Shown here: positions 39,433 through 48,996 of the stretch, one piece after another | How positions within the stretch are numbered: position 1 is the stretch's first letter | Layout: each line of letters starts with the position of its first letter | NCBI GenBank assembly: GCA_046349435.1 | Contig: JAXMCI010000029.1 | Coordinates: 1 to 64,000 of the forward strand | Source of the DNA: JAXMCI01 sp046349435 | Lineage (GTDB): Bacteria; Pseudomonadota; Alphaproteobacteria; Dongiales; Dongiaceae | Direction: 5' to 3' | DNA length: 64,000 bases | Translations under genes and position numbers: made by a program | Notes under the pieces: model-generated | Databases searched by the model: none | Told to the model about the DNA's origin: nothing | The model's input: the letters and a program-made list of their open reading frames with translations, nothing else

Positions 39433-40589
39433 TCCGACAGCAGGTGGCCGAAGCGCGCCGCCTTGGTCTCGAGGTAGCGCTCGTTGTGGTCGTTGGCCGG
39501 AAAGACGTGCGGCACCCGCTCGGCGACGGTGATGCCGCAGCGGGTCAGCGCCGCCACCTTCTCCGGATTGTTGGTCATCAGGCGCACGCTGAGGAAGCCG
39601 AGCTGCCGCAGCATCTCGGCCGCCGGCAGGTAGATCCGCTCGTCCGCGTCGAATCCGAGCTGCCGGTTGGCGTCCAGCGTGTCGGCGCCGTCGTCCTGCA
39701 GCTGGTAGGCGCGCAGCTTGTTGACCAGGCCGATGCCGCGGCCCTCCTGCGCGAGATAGACGAGCACGCCGCTGCCCTGCCGGGCGATCTCCGCGATGGC
39801 CCCGCGCAGCTGGTCGCCGCAGTCGCAGCGCAGGCTGCCGAGCAGGTCGCCGGTGAAGCATTCGGAATGCAGCCGGGCGAGCACCGGACGATCGGGCGCC
39901 GGCCGGCCGATGATGATGGCGAGATGCTCGATGCCGCCGTCGTTCGGCCGGAAGGCGACGATCCGGCTCTCCGGCGCGCCGGCCAGCGGCACCGCGGCCT
40001 CGCTCACCGGCCGGAGCGAGCGCGCCGCCAGCGTCCGGTAGAGCGCGATGTCCGGCACGCGCACGCGCAGCAGATCGTGGTTCCGCGCGAAGCTGCCGGG
40101 GTCGGACGGGGCGGCGACGCGGCCGACCAGCGCCGCCGGCAGCAGGCGGGCCAGCTTGGCCAGCTCGATGGCGGCGCTCGCCAGCGGGATCAGCTCGGCG
40201 CCGTCGGCGATCGGCGAGCCGCGCGGCCCGGCCGCCTCGCCGGGCACCGCGGCGGCGGTCGGGTCGGCGAGCCGCCGCAGCAGCGCCGCCGCGGTCGTCT
40301 CGTCCACCGGCAGCAGGGCCGGGCGGTCGTCGCCGCCAGTCAGCCCCAGCGCATGGGCCCGGCTCGGCGTCACCGCGAGCACCAGCTCGCCCTCGGCCAG
40401 GCCGCGCAGCGCGGCCAGCGCCTCGGGCTCGGCCGTCTCGGCGGCCAGCGCCAGCGCCGCGCTCCCGGCGCGGTCCTCGATCAGCACCGCGCCGCCGCGG
40501 CGCAGCTCGCCGACGGCCCGGTCGACCGCCACAAGCACATGGCTGTCGCCCTGGGCGGGACGGCGGCGCTGTGCGGCAAGGTCCGACAT
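39429..40589 (-). CDS. ribA: GTP cyclohydrolase II with degenerate N-terminal RibB-like domain
   Basis: 386 aa. The C-terminal half (from about residue 200) has the zinc site HSECFTGDLLGSLRCDCGDQL, spacing C-x10-C-x-C, and the GQEGRGIGL block read here as AQEGRGIGLV, so this is GCH II, the first enzyme of riboflavin synthesis. The N-terminal 200 residues resemble a RibB-type domain but lack obvious catalytic acidic motifs; such fused degenerate forms are known in alphaproteobacteria. The 3' end overlaps the L,D-transpeptidase start. Confidence 0.92.
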   Translation of the reverse strand: MSDLAAQRRRPAQGDSHVLVAVDRAVGELRRGGAVLIEDRAGSAALALAAETAEPEALAALRGLAEGELVLAVTPSRAHALGLTGGDDRPALLPVDETTAAALLRRLADPTAAAVPGEAAGPRGSPIADGAELIPLASAAIELAKLARLLPAALVGRVAAPSDPGSFARNHDLLRVRVPDIALYRTLAARSLRPVSEAAVPLAGAPESRIVAFRPNDGGIEHLAIIIGRPAPDRPVLARLHSECFTGDLLGSLRCDCGDQLRGAIAEIARQGSGVLVYLAQEGRGIGLVNKLRAYQLQDDGADTLDANRQLGFDADERIYLPAAEMLRQLGFLSVRLMTNNPEKVAALTRCGITVAERVPHVFPANDHNERYLETKAARFGHLLSD

Positions 40590-40787
40590 GCGGCGAACTC
40601 TAGCAGACCTCGGCACGGCCTGGCACGCGATGCGGCGAGCAGACGTGCCATGCAGCGGCGTCGGGCGTCGGCAAGCCAGCGGCAGCCCGGCTTGCCTCGG
40701 CGGCGGGCCGGTGCTATGCCAGCCGCGTGGCGAGCCTGCCCGGGCGCGCCGCAGGGCCGAGGAGAAGCGTCCGCGGTGACTCCCACC

Positions 40788-41513
40788 ATGCCTGCCTCGA
40801 CGCCGCCCGACCGCGGTCGCGGTGCCGCCCCCGTCAAGAAAGTGCTGCTGGTCGACGACGACGACAGCCTGCGCCAGACGCTGGCCGAGCAGCTCCGGCT
40901 GTTCGAGGAGTTTGCGGTGATCGAGGCGGCCACCGGCAGCAAGGCGCTGGAGATCGCCAAGGTCGACCACTTCGACGCCCTGCTGCTCGATGTCGGCCTG
41001 CCCGACATCGACGGCCGCGAGGTCTGCCGGCTGCTGCGCCGCGCCGGCTCGACGGCGCCGATCATCATGCTGACCGGCGCCGATACCGACGCCGACACCA
41101 TCCTCGGGCTGGACTCCGGCGCCAACGACTACATCACCAAGCCGTTCCGGCTGAACGTGCTGATGGCCCGCCTGCGCGCCCATCTGCGCCAGCACGAGCA
41201 CAGCGAGGGGGCGGTCTTCAGCATCGGCCCCTACAGCTTCCGGCCGAGCGCCAAGCTGCTGCTGCACGAGCAGGGCAACCGCAAGATCCGCCTCACCGAG
41301 AAGGAGACGGCGATCCTCAAGTACCTCTACCGCGCCGGCGACCGGGTGATCGGCCGCGACGTGCTGCTGGGCGAGGTCTGGGGCTACAATGCCGGGGTCA
41401 CCACCCACACGCTGGAGACCCACGTCTACCGCCTGCGCCAGAAGATCGAGCGCGATCCCTCGCAGGCCGAGATCCTGGTCACCGAGCCCGGCGGCTACCG
41501 GCTGGTGCCGTAG
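40788..41513 (+). CDS. OmpR/PhoB-family response regulator
   Basis: 241 aa. Receiver domain: acidic cluster VLLVDDDDS, phospho-acceptor Asp in LLLDVGLPDIDG and Lys in TKPF. C-terminal winged helix: LTEKETAILKYLYRAG through THVYRLRQKIERDP. No histidine kinase gene is adjacent, so its partner lies elsewhere. An in-frame GTG 12 bp upstream (40776) is an alternative start. It diverges from ribA across 198 bp. Confidence 0.92.
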   Translation: MPASTPPDRGRGAAPVKKVLLVDDDDSLRQTLAEQLRLFEEFAVIEAATGSKALEIAKVDHFDALLLDVGLPDIDGREVCRLLRRAGSTAPIIMLTGADTDADTILGLDSGANDYITKPFRLNVLMARLRAHLRQHEHSEGAVFSIGPYSFRPSAKLLLHEQGNRKIRLTEKETAILKYLYRAGDRVIGRDVLLGEVWGYNAGVTTHTLETHVYRLRQKIERDPSQAEILVTEPGGYRLVP

Positions 41514-41557
41514 CCGGCAGGACCGCTCTTCTCGTCCCGTCTTGTCGTGCTGGCCCG

Positions 41558-43168
41558 TCAGCCGGCCTTGCGGTCGGCGCGGATCATCTCCGCGCCCTTC
41601 TCGGCGATCATGATGGTCGGCGCGTTGGTGTTGCCCGAGGTGATGGTCGGCATCACCGAGGCGTCGACCACGCGCAGGTTGGGCAGGCCGCGCACGCGCA
41701 GCCGCTCGTCGACCACCGCCAGCGGGTCGCTGCCCATCCGGCAGGTGCCGACCGGATGGAAGATGGTGGTGCCGATCGCACCCGCCGCCTCGGCCAGCTC
41801 GGCGTCGCTCTGCCAGCGCGGCCCCGGACGAAATTCCTCGGGCGAGAACCGGCGCAGCGCCGGCTGGGCGCAGATCCGGCGGGTCAGGCGGATCGCCGCC
41901 GCGGCGGCCAGCCGGTCGCCCGGCGTGGCGAGGTAGTTGGGCTGGATCAGCGGCGGCGCCAGCGGGTCCGGCGAGCGCAGCCGGACGAAGCCGCGGCTCT
42001 CCGGCCGGAGATGGCAGACCGAAGCGGTGAAGGCGGGAAAGTCGTGCAGCGGCTCGCCGAAGCGGTCGAGGCTGAGCGGCTGGATGTGGTACTCGAGGTC
42101 GGGCGTCTCGCGCGCCGGGTCGCTGCGCGCGAAGGCGCCGAGCTGGCTCGGCGCCATGGTCAGCGGGCCGCGCCGCAGCAGCGCGTATTGCAGCCCCATC
42201 CAGGCCCGGCCGTGCAGGTGGCGGGCCTGCTGGTTGAGCGTGCGGGTGCCCGCGACCTTGAACACCAGCCGCAGCTGCAGGTGGTCCTGCAGGTTCTCGC
42301 CGACCCCCGGCAGGTCGAGCACGGGCGCGATGCCGTGGCCGGCCAGCAGCGCGCCCGGCCCGATGCCGGAAAGCTGCATCAGCTGCGGCGAGCCGATCGC
42401 GCCGCTCGCCAGGATCAGCTCGCCGCGCACCGCCACCGTGGCGGGCGCGCCGCCCTGGCGCAGCTCGAGGCCGGTCACCCGCCCGTCCGACAGCAGCAGC
42501 CGGGTCGCCTGGGCGCCGGTCAGCAGCTGCAGGTTGGGGCGCCCCAGCACCGGCCGCAGGAAGGCCTTGGCGGTGTTCCAGCGCACGCCCCGGCGCTGGT
42601 TGACCTGGAAGTAGCCGCAGCCCTCGTTGTCGCCGCGGTTGAAGTCGTCGGTCGGCGGGATGCCGGCCTCGGCGGCGGCGGCGCGGAATGCGTCGAGGAT
42701 CGGCCAGCGCAGCCGCGGATCCTCGACCCGCCACTCGCCGCCGACGCCGTGGAAGTCGTCGGCGCCGCGGGCATGGTGCTCGGAGCGCTTGAAGTAGGGC
42801 AGCACCTCCTCCCAGCCCCAGCCGGCATTGCCGAGCTGCCGCCACTGGTCGTAGTCCCGCGCCTGGCCGCGCATGTAGATCATGCCGTTGATCGAGGAGC
42901 AGCCGCCCAGCACCCGGCCGCGCGGGTAGTTGAGGGCGCGCCCGCCCAGCCCGGGCTGGGCCTCGGTGCGGAAGCACCAGTCGGTCCGCGGGTTGTTCTG
43001 GGTGTAGAGATAGCCGATCGGCACGTGGATCCAGATCCAGCGGTCGGCGCCCCCCGCCTCGAGCAGCAGCACGGAGACGTCGGGATCGGCCGACAGGCGG
43101 TTGGCCAGCACGCAGCCGGCCGATCCGGCGCCGACGATGACGTAGTCGAAGCTGCCGATGTCGCGCAT
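41558..43168 (-). CDS. GMC-family FAD-dependent oxidoreductase
   Basis: 536 aa. The FAD site GAGSAGCVLANRLS near residue 12, GRVLGGCSSINGMIY, and the C-terminal active-site HPVGTCRMG with the later TSGNTNAPT are characteristic of glucose-methanol-choline oxidoreductases, most like choline or alcohol dehydrogenases. Substrate unknown. A MFS transporter gene ends 23 bp upstream on the same strand, so the pair may take up and oxidise the same compound. Confidence 0.9.
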   Translation of the reverse strand: MRDIGSFDYVIVGAGSAGCVLANRLSADPDVSVLLLEAGGADRWIWIHVPIGYLYTQNNPRTDWCFRTEAQPGLGGRALNYPRGRVLGGCSSINGMIYMRGQARDYDQWRQLGNAGWGWEEVLPYFKRSEHHARGADDFHGVGGEWRVEDPRLRWPILDAFRAAAAEAGIPPTDDFNRGDNEGCGYFQVNQRRGVRWNTAKAFLRPVLGRPNLQLLTGAQATRLLLSDGRVTGLELRQGGAPATVAVRGELILASGAIGSPQLMQLSGIGPGALLAGHGIAPVLDLPGVGENLQDHLQLRLVFKVAGTRTLNQQARHLHGRAWMGLQYALLRRGPLTMAPSQLGAFARSDPARETPDLEYHIQPLSLDRFGEPLHDFPAFTASVCHLRPESRGFVRLRSPDPLAPPLIQPNYLATPGDRLAAAAAIRLTRRICAQPALRRFSPEEFRPGPRWQSDAELAEAAGAIGTTIFHPVGTCRMGSDPLAVVDERLRVRGLPNLRVVDASVMPTITSGNTNAPTIMIAEKGAEMIRADRKAG

Positions 43169-43191
43169 CGTCGTACTCCCCCGTTGCCGGC

Positions 43192-44382
43192 TCAGTCGGC
43201 CCGGCGGCGCAGCCGCCAGGCGAGCGCCGCCCCGATCGCCGCGGCCAGCAGCGTGACGCCGCCGAACACCGGCACCGACAGCGACCAGCCGCCGGCCCGC
43301 TTGCTGATCTCGGCCAGGACGATCGGGCCGAGCAGCACGCCGACGTTGCGCCCGGTCATCAGGATGGCGTAGACGCGGCCGCTGACGCGGCCGGGCCCGA
43401 CCACCGCCGCCGGGACGCCGAACAGGCAGGTCGGCGTCACCCCGGCGCCGACGCCGTAGCAGATCAGCGAGACGACCCCGCCCCAGCCGCTGCCGGTCAG
43501 CGGGATGGTCCACCAGACCGCCGCCTGCGACAGCAGCGCCGCCGCCAGCAGCGGCCCGACCGCGATCCCGGCGCGCAGCGCCATGCCGGTCAGCAGGTTG
43601 AAACCGAGCAGCGTGGCGACCGGCACGGCATAGCCGATCGCCGCCCCCTGGGCGGGAATTCCCAGCACCTCCACCAGGTACTGCGGCAGCCAGGTCATGT
43701 AGGCGTAGTACTGTCCCGACCAGAGCAGGAAGATGGCCGCGCCCATGGCGAGCTGCCGGCGCTCGGCGGTGCTCGGCGGCGGCACGGCGCGGCGTCCGCC
43801 GCCGGCCGCGGGCGACAGCCGCGCCCGGCCCAGCGCCGCGGTCCAGGCGGCCATGGCCAGCGTCATCAGCAGCCCGGCGAGCCACAGCCCACGCCAGCCG
43901 ACGCTCGCCAGCATGGTCGAGGCGAGCCCGCTGGCGGCCAGCTGGCCGATCGGGATCCAGGCGGAGGACAGCCCGATGACGATGCCGAGATGGCGCGGCG
44001 CGGCGGCGCGGGTGGCCAGCATCGGGGCGGCGATCGCGCCGATCGCGAAGGCGGCGCCCTCGAGCAGCCGGCCGAGCAGCGCCACGGCCGGCGATTGCGG
44101 CGCGGCCAGCATCAGCAGGCTGCCGGCGGCGGTGCCGCCGAGGGCGAGCCAGATCAGCCGGCGCGGCCCGTCGCGGTCGATCAGCCGGCCCAGCGGCAGC
44201 GAGAGCAGCAGCCCGGCCAGCGCATAGACCGACATCAGCGCGCCGGCCGCCGTGCGGTCGTAGCCATAGCTCTGCAGCAGCACCGGCAGCACCGGCGGCA
44301 GCTTGAACTGCTGGTAGGCGACGAAGCAGCCCACCAGCACGCCGTAGGCAACGGCGGTCCAATCCGTGCGTTCTCGCTCCAT
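43192..44382 (-). CDS. Major facilitator superfamily transporter
   Basis: 396 aa with about 12 hydrophobic segments. The family loop motif GRLIDRDGPRRL is between segments 2 and 3, and a central loop (residues about 190-215) is arginine/proline rich. Substrate unknown, but coupling to a GMC oxidoreductase suggests an alcohol, sugar or choline-like compound. The start MERERTDW was chosen because the upstream extension lacks hydrophobic character. It diverges from the MBL-fold gene across 118 bp. Confidence 0.87.
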   Translation of the reverse strand: MERERTDWTAVAYGVLVGCFVAYQQFKLPPVLPVLLQSYGYDRTAAGALMSVYALAGLLLSLPLGRLIDRDGPRRLIWLALGGTAAGSLLMLAAPQSPAVALLGRLLEGAAFAIGAIAAPMLATRAAAPRHLGIVIGLSSAWIPIGQLAASGLASTMLASVGWRGLWLAGLLMTLAMAAWTAALGRARLSPAAGGGRRAVPPPSTAERRQLAMGAAIFLLWSGQYYAYMTWLPQYLVEVLGIPAQGAAIGYAVPVATLLGFNLLTGMALRAGIAVGPLLAAALLSQAAVWWTIPLTGSGWGGVVSLICYGVGAGVTPTCLFGVPAAVVGPGRVSGRVYAILMTGRNVGVLLGPIVLAEISKRAGGWSLSVPVFGGVTLLAAAIGAALAWRLRRRAD

Positions 44383-44500
44383 CGATCCCTGTGGCCCACG
44401 AGCGAGCGGGCCGGGATTCGTCGCGGCCAAGCCTGCCGGATTACTCGGGTTGAGCGGCAAGGCCATCTTACATACACTGCCCGCCGGAAGGGAACAGGCG

Positions 44501-45331
44501 GTGTCCGACAACCAGTTCACTGTCCGGTTCTGGGGGGTGCGCGGCAGCATCGCCTGTCCCGGGTCGCGCTACATCCGCTATGGCGGCAACACCTCCTGCA
44601 TCGAGGTGCGCTGCGGTGGCCGGCTGCTGATTCTCGACGGCGGCACGGGCCTGCGGCCGCTCGGGCTGCATCTTCAGCAGGAGGAGCCGCTCGACGCCGA
44701 CCTCTTCTTCAGCCACACCCATTTCGACCACATCGCCGGCATCCCGTTCTTCATGCCGCTGTTCAACCCGGCCAACCGCTTCCGCCTGTGGGCCGGGCAC
44801 CTGATCCCGGACAACTCGCTGCGCAACGTCCTCTGCACGATGATGGTGGCGCCGCTCTTCCCGGTGCCGCCGGAGATCTTCACCGCGGCCACCGACTACA
44901 TCGACTTCCCGGTCGGCGAGACGCTGGCCCCGCATCCCGGCGTGGTCCTGCGCACCGCCCCGCTGAACCATCCCAACGGCGCCACCGGCTACCGGGTCGA
45001 GCATAACGGCCGCTCCGTCTGCTACGTCACCGACACCGAGCACCGGCCGGGCATGCTCGACGAGAACATCCTGGCGCTGATTCGCGGCACCGACCTCTTC
45101 ATCTACGACTCGACCTACTCCGACGAGGAATATCCGCGCTATGTCGGATGGGGCCATTCGACCTGGCAGGAAGCGGTGCGGCTGGCCGATGCGGCGGGGG
45201 TCGGCCGGCTGGTGCTGTTCCACCACGACCCCAGCCACGATGACGACGCCATGGACCGCATCGCGGCCGAGCTCGACTCCTTGCGTCCGGGCTCCCGCGT
45301 CGCCCGCGAAGGGCTGACGCTGTCGCCGTGA
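44501..45331 (+). CDS. Metallo-beta-lactamase-fold hydrolase
   Basis: 276 aa from a GTG start preceded by GGAAGGGA at proper spacing. Opening FWGVRGSIACPG and the metal motif SHTHFDHIAG (HxHxDH) mark a phosphodiesterase-like MBL subgroup. Later metal ligands would include the His in NHPNGATG and Asp in YVTDTEH. Substrate unknown. The stop overlaps the next gene's GTG by 4 bp. Confidence 0.85.
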   Translation: MSDNQFTVRFWGVRGSIACPGSRYIRYGGNTSCIEVRCGGRLLILDGGTGLRPLGLHLQQEEPLDADLFFSHTHFDHIAGIPFFMPLFNPANRFRLWAGHLIPDNSLRNVLCTMMVAPLFPVPPEIFTAATDYIDFPVGETLAPHPGVVLRTAPLNHPNGATGYRVEHNGRSVCYVTDTEHRPGMLDENILALIRGTDLFIYDSTYSDEEYPRYVGWGHSTWQEAVRLADAAGVGRLVLFHHDPSHDDDAMDRIAAELDSLRPGSRVAREGLTLSP

Positions 45332-46185
45332 GCGTGGCGCGGCGCGCCGCCTGGCGCCGGTTGCGGCTCGGCCTGCCGGCCCTGCTCGGCCTCGGCGGCG
45401 GCGGCTACTTCATCCCCTATCGCTATGCCGGGCGGCTGCCGCCGGCCGGGACCCGTCCGCCCTATGCCGCGCTGGAGGCGCGCTTCGCGGCGTCGGCCGG
45501 GATCTTCGCCGGCCAGCTGGATCGGCTGGCGTCCTATCGCGCGGAGCTCGCCCGGATCGGCCGGGAGGCGCCGCCGGCGCCGCGCTGGGCGCAGGACTGG
45601 TTTCCCCGGCTCGACGCGGCGATCGCCTATCTCATGGTGCGCGAGCGGCGGCCCCGCCTGGTGCTCGAGGTCGGCTCCGGCCATTCCACCCGTTTCATCG
45701 CCCGCGCCATCGCCGATGGCGGGCTGGCCACCCGGCACGTCGCGCTCGATCCGGCGCCGCGCGCCGACCTCGCCGGCCTGCCGGTCGAGCTGCGCCGCGG
45801 TGCGGTGCCCGCGATCGGCGAGGCCGAGTTCGCGGCGCTGGCGGCCGGCGACGCGCTGGTCATCGATTCCAGCCATGTGCTGATGCCGGGCAGCGACGTC
45901 GACTTCCTGCTGAACCGCGTGCTGCCGGGGCTGCCGCCGGGCGTCCTGGTCCATGTCCACGACGTCTTCCTGCCCGACGACTACCCGGCGGAGTGGGCGT
46001 GGCGGGGCTACAACGAGCAGCTCGCCGTGGCGGCGCTGCTGACGGGCGGCGGCTGGCGCGCCTGCTTCGCCAGCCACTATGTGGCGACCCGGATGGCCGA
46101 CCGGCTGGCGGCGAGCCTCGCGGCCGAGCTGCCGCTGGTGGCGGGCGCCCGCGAATCGAGCCTGTGGATGGAGCGCACGGCATGA
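45328..46185 (+). CDS. Class I SAM-dependent methyltransferase-like protein
   Basis: 285 aa from a GTG start. An N-terminal hydrophobic stretch (residues about 14-32) may anchor it. The cofactor loop LVLEVGSGHSTRFIARAI is at about residue 110, and VHVHDVFLPDDYP near residue 210 holds a metal/acidic site like cephalosporin-hydroxylase-type methyltransferases. The target is unknown. Coupled at both ends to the MBL hydrolase and a GT2 gene, so it is part of one operon. Confidence 0.75.
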   Translation: MSVARRAAWRRLRLGLPALLGLGGGGYFIPYRYAGRLPPAGTRPPYAALEARFAASAGIFAGQLDRLASYRAELARIGREAPPAPRWAQDWFPRLDAAIAYLMVRERRPRLVLEVGSGHSTRFIARAIADGGLATRHVALDPAPRADLAGLPVELRRGAVPAIGEAEFAALAAGDALVIDSSHVLMPGSDVDFLLNRVLPGLPPGVLVHVHDVFLPDDYPAEWAWRGYNEQLAVAALLTGGGWRACFASHYVATRMADRLAASLAAELPLVAGARESSLWMERTA

Positions 46186-46937
46186 GCGCCCAGGCCCGCC
46201 GCTACGTCGTCGTCAGCCCCTACTACCGCGAGCCGCGCGAGATGCTGCAGCGCTGCATCGACAGCGTGCGCCGGCAGAGCGTGCCGACCGAGCACATCAT
46301 GGTGGCCGACGGCCACCCGCAGGACTGGATCGACGGCGAGAAGGTCCGCCATCTCCGGCTCGACCGCTCGCACGGCCCGTTCGGCAACACGCCGCGCGGC
46401 GTCGGCTGCCTGCTGGCCGCGGCCGAGCGCTGCGACGGCATCGCCCTGCTCGATGCCGACAACTGGCTCGAGCCGGACCATGTCGAGGCCTGCGTCGCCG
46501 CCGCCCGGGCGATGCCGCGCGGCGTCTGCGACTACGTCATCGCCCGCCGCCGCTTCCGCCGCCCCGACGGCAGCCTGATGCCGGTCCCCGACGAGCCGGT
46601 CGGCGACCATGTCGACACCAGCTGCTTCTTCCTGCTGCGCGGCGCCTTCCACACGCTGGCGAGCTGGGCGCTGATGCCGGACGCGGCCGGGCCGGTCTGC
46701 GACCGGCTGTTCTACCAGTCGCTGCGCCAGCGCGGCCTGGTGGCGGCCGTCACCCGGCGGGCCACCGTGAACTATCTCTGCCGCTACGAGGCGGTCTACC
46801 GGGCGCTCGGCGAGGAGCCGCCGCCCGACGCCAAGGCGAACATCGACGGCGGCGCCTTCCTCGCCTGGCTGCGGCGGCTCTCCGACCGCGAGCTGGAGAT
46901 CGAGGGCCGGCTCCTCGGCGCGCCGCTGCGGCGGTAG
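46182..46937 (+). CDS. Glycosyltransferase family 2 protein
   Basis: 251 aa. A GT-A opening VVSPYYREPREMLQRCIDSVRRQSVP and a DADNW motif (metal-binding DxD type) near residue 92 support a GT2 fold. Soluble; donor and acceptor unknown. Its ATG overlaps the preceding methyltransferase stop by 4 bp and a membrane protein starts 9 bp downstream. Confidence 0.83.
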   Translation: MSAQARRYVVVSPYYREPREMLQRCIDSVRRQSVPTEHIMVADGHPQDWIDGEKVRHLRLDRSHGPFGNTPRGVGCLLAAAERCDGIALLDADNWLEPDHVEACVAAARAMPRGVCDYVIARRRFRRPDGSLMPVPDEPVGDHVDTSCFFLLRGAFHTLASWALMPDAAGPVCDRLFYQSLRQRGLVAAVTRRATVNYLCRYEAVYRALGEEPPPDAKANIDGGAFLAWLRRLSDRELEIEGRLLGAPLRR

Positions 46938-46945
46938 GGCCGGGC

Positions 46946-48250
46946 ATGGCCGCCAGCACCGGAGGGCTGCCGCGGTGGCGCGACAGGCTCGCGCTGCTGC
47001 TCTGGCTCGTCGTGCCGTTCCTCGTCTATGCCGGCAACCACAAGGCGGCCGGCGGCGGGGACTCGGTCCCGGCCGCGCTGATCCCGGTGGTCCTGGTGCT
47101 CGACGAGACCGTGCTGCTCGACCGCTTCGCCGCCGAGGAGCATCGCCGCCCGGTGCACCCCTACTGGCTGGTCGACACCCCGCACGGCACCGCTTCCTTC
47201 TACCCGATCGCCACGCCGCTGCTGGTGACGCCGATCCTCGCCGGGCCGATCCTGCTGCAGCAATGGTGGCACCCGCTCACCGTCGAGGCCTGGCGCGACC
47301 TTGCGGTCGGTCCCTATCAGAGCATCACCGCGGCGCTGATCGCCGCCCTCGCCGTGGTCCTGTTCCGCCAGCTCTGCCGGATGCTCGGGTTCGCGCGGTG
47401 GCTGTCCGTCGCGCTGACCGCGCTGTTCGCCTTCGGCAGCGAGATGATGTCCACGGTCTCGCAGGCCCTGTGGCAGCACGGTCCCGGCATCCTGCTGCTG
47501 CTCGCTGCCATGGCCCTGCTGCTGCGGCTGCCGCGGGGGCGGTGGCCGGCGGCGCTCGGCTTCGGCCTCTGCCTCGGGCTCGCCATCGCCGTCCGGCCGA
47601 CCAACCTGCTGCTCGCCGGGCCGCTGTGGCTGGCGGCGGTGCCGCGGGCGCCGCGCGCCGCCGTCCTGGCCGCGCTCGCCGCGACCCTGGCCGGCGCGCC
47701 GTTCGGCCTCTACAACCTCTGGCTGTTCGGCACGCTGCTCGGCGGCTATGCCGGGGAGCTCGGCTGGCACGGCGCAGCGCAGTTCGCGACCGGTCTCGCC
47801 GGCGTCCTTGTCAGCCCCGGGCGGGGGCTGCTGATCTATTTCCCGGCGACGCTGCTCGCCATGGTCCTGCTGCTCCGGCGCCCGGCCGTCTGGCGCGACG
47901 CGCTGGTGCCGGCGCTGGTCGCGGGCTCGGCCCTGCAGGTCGTCATGATCGCCGCCTGGGACATGTGGTGGGGCGGCTTCTGCTTCGGGCCGCGGCTGCT
48001 CAGCGAGATCCAGGCGCCCATCCTGCTGCTGCTCGGGCTCGCCTTCCCGGCCGAGCCCGGACCGCGGCGGGCGGCGGGCGCGGCGCTCGCCCTGGTGCTC
48101 GCCTTCTCCCTCGGCGTGCAGCTGATCGGCGCCTACAGCCAGGCGGCGATCCGCTGGAACGGCGCTCCGGTCAGCGTCGACAGCGACAATGCCCGGCTGT
48201 GGCAGGTCGCTGACAGCCCGCTGCTGCGCGGCCTGCGCGGTCCCTGGTGA
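46946..48250 (+). CDS. Polytopic membrane protein, probably GT-C-like glycosyltransferase
   Basis: 434 aa with about ten hydrophobic segments, beginning LALLLWLVVPFLVY. An acidic site near DTPHGTASFYPIATPLL and the arrangement of helices resemble lipid-linked sugar glycosyltransferases (GT39/GT83-like), but no motif is decisive. It follows the GT2 gene closely, so it may act on the same lipid or glycan. Start chosen 9 bp after the GT2 stop. Confidence 0.7.
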   Translation: MAASTGGLPRWRDRLALLLWLVVPFLVYAGNHKAAGGGDSVPAALIPVVLVLDETVLLDRFAAEEHRRPVHPYWLVDTPHGTASFYPIATPLLVTPILAGPILLQQWWHPLTVEAWRDLAVGPYQSITAALIAALAVVLFRQLCRMLGFARWLSVALTALFAFGSEMMSTVSQALWQHGPGILLLLAAMALLLRLPRGRWPAALGFGLCLGLAIAVRPTNLLLAGPLWLAAVPRAPRAAVLAALAATLAGAPFGLYNLWLFGTLLGGYAGELGWHGAAQFATGLAGVLVSPGRGLLIYFPATLLAMVLLLRRPAVWRDALVPALVAGSALQVVMIAAWDMWWGGFCFGPRLLSEIQAPILLLLGLAFPAEPGPRRAAGAALALVLAFSLGVQLIGAYSQAAIRWNGAPVSVDSDNARLWQVADSPLLRGLRGPW

Positions 48251-48299
48251 GCGCGATTGCGGCTCGTGGCCGCGCCGTCGCCGTGCTAGAGCGCCGGCC

Positions 48300-48949
48300 A
48301 TGAGCTGGTCCGGGCATCGCGGCGGCCGCCGCGGCTACCACCACGGCAACCTGCGCGAGGCGCTGGTCGATGCGGCGCTCGCGCTGATCGCCGCCAAGGG
48401 CCCGTCGGGCTTCACCTTCGCCGAGGCGGCGCGCTCGGCGGGGGTCAGCGCGGCCGCGCCCTACCGGCACTTCCGCGACCGCGAGGCGCTGGTCGCCGAC
48501 GTCGCCCGGCGCGGCTTCGAGCGCTTCGCCGAGGCGCCCTCGAGGCCGCCTGGGACGGCGGCCGGCCCGAGCCGCTGGGCGCGCTCGACCGGGTCGGCCG
48601 CGCCTATCTCGCCTTCGCCGGCGACGAGCCCGCCTACTACGCCGCCATGTTCCAGGCCGGGATCCCGCTCGACGATCCGGATCTGGCGGCGGCCGGCGAG
48701 CGCGCCTTCGCCGTGCTGCGCCGCGCCACCGAGGCGGTCTGCGCCGCGCTGCCGCCGGAGCGGCGGCCGCCGGCGCTGATGGTCGCGCTGCATGTCTGGG
48801 CGCTCGCCCACGGCATCGCCTCGCTGTTCGGCGGCCCCGGGCGGCACCCGGTGCCGATGTCGCCGGAGGATCTGCTGGAGGCCGGCGTGCTGGTCTATCT
48901 CCAGGGCCTCGGGCTGGCCGGCGGTGCGCTGCCCGCAGCGCGGCCTTGA
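48300..48949 (+). pseudogene. TetR-family regulator with WHG C-terminal domain, frameshifted as sequenced
   Basis: The N-terminal DNA-binding part (REALVDAALALIAAKGPSGFTFAEAARSAGVSAAAPYRHF, helix-turn-helix about residues 30-60) reads in one frame to RFAEA; the C-terminal ligand domain (LEAAWDGGRPEPLGAL through WALAHGIASLF to the stop) is in another. The shift lies between 48531 and 48541, and one added base restores 216 aa. Either a sequencing error or a true lesion. A perfect palindrome just downstream is a likely binding site. Confidence 0.85.
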
Positions 48950-48975
48950 CATCGCGGCGCGGCGCGGCCACCTAT

Positions 48976-48996
48976 GTGAATGTTAATAACATTCAC
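48976..48996. promoter_or_regulatory. 21-bp perfect palindrome, probable TetR-type operator
   Basis: GTGAATGTTA-A-TAACATTCAC is a perfect 10-bp inverted repeat around a single base, AT-rich in GC-rich DNA, between the TetR and DUF2852 genes. A TTGACA at 48946-48951, overlapping the TetR stop, could be the -35 of a DUF2852 promoter whose -10 region is covered by the palindrome. Operator assignment is inference from position and symmetry. Confidence 0.7.
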
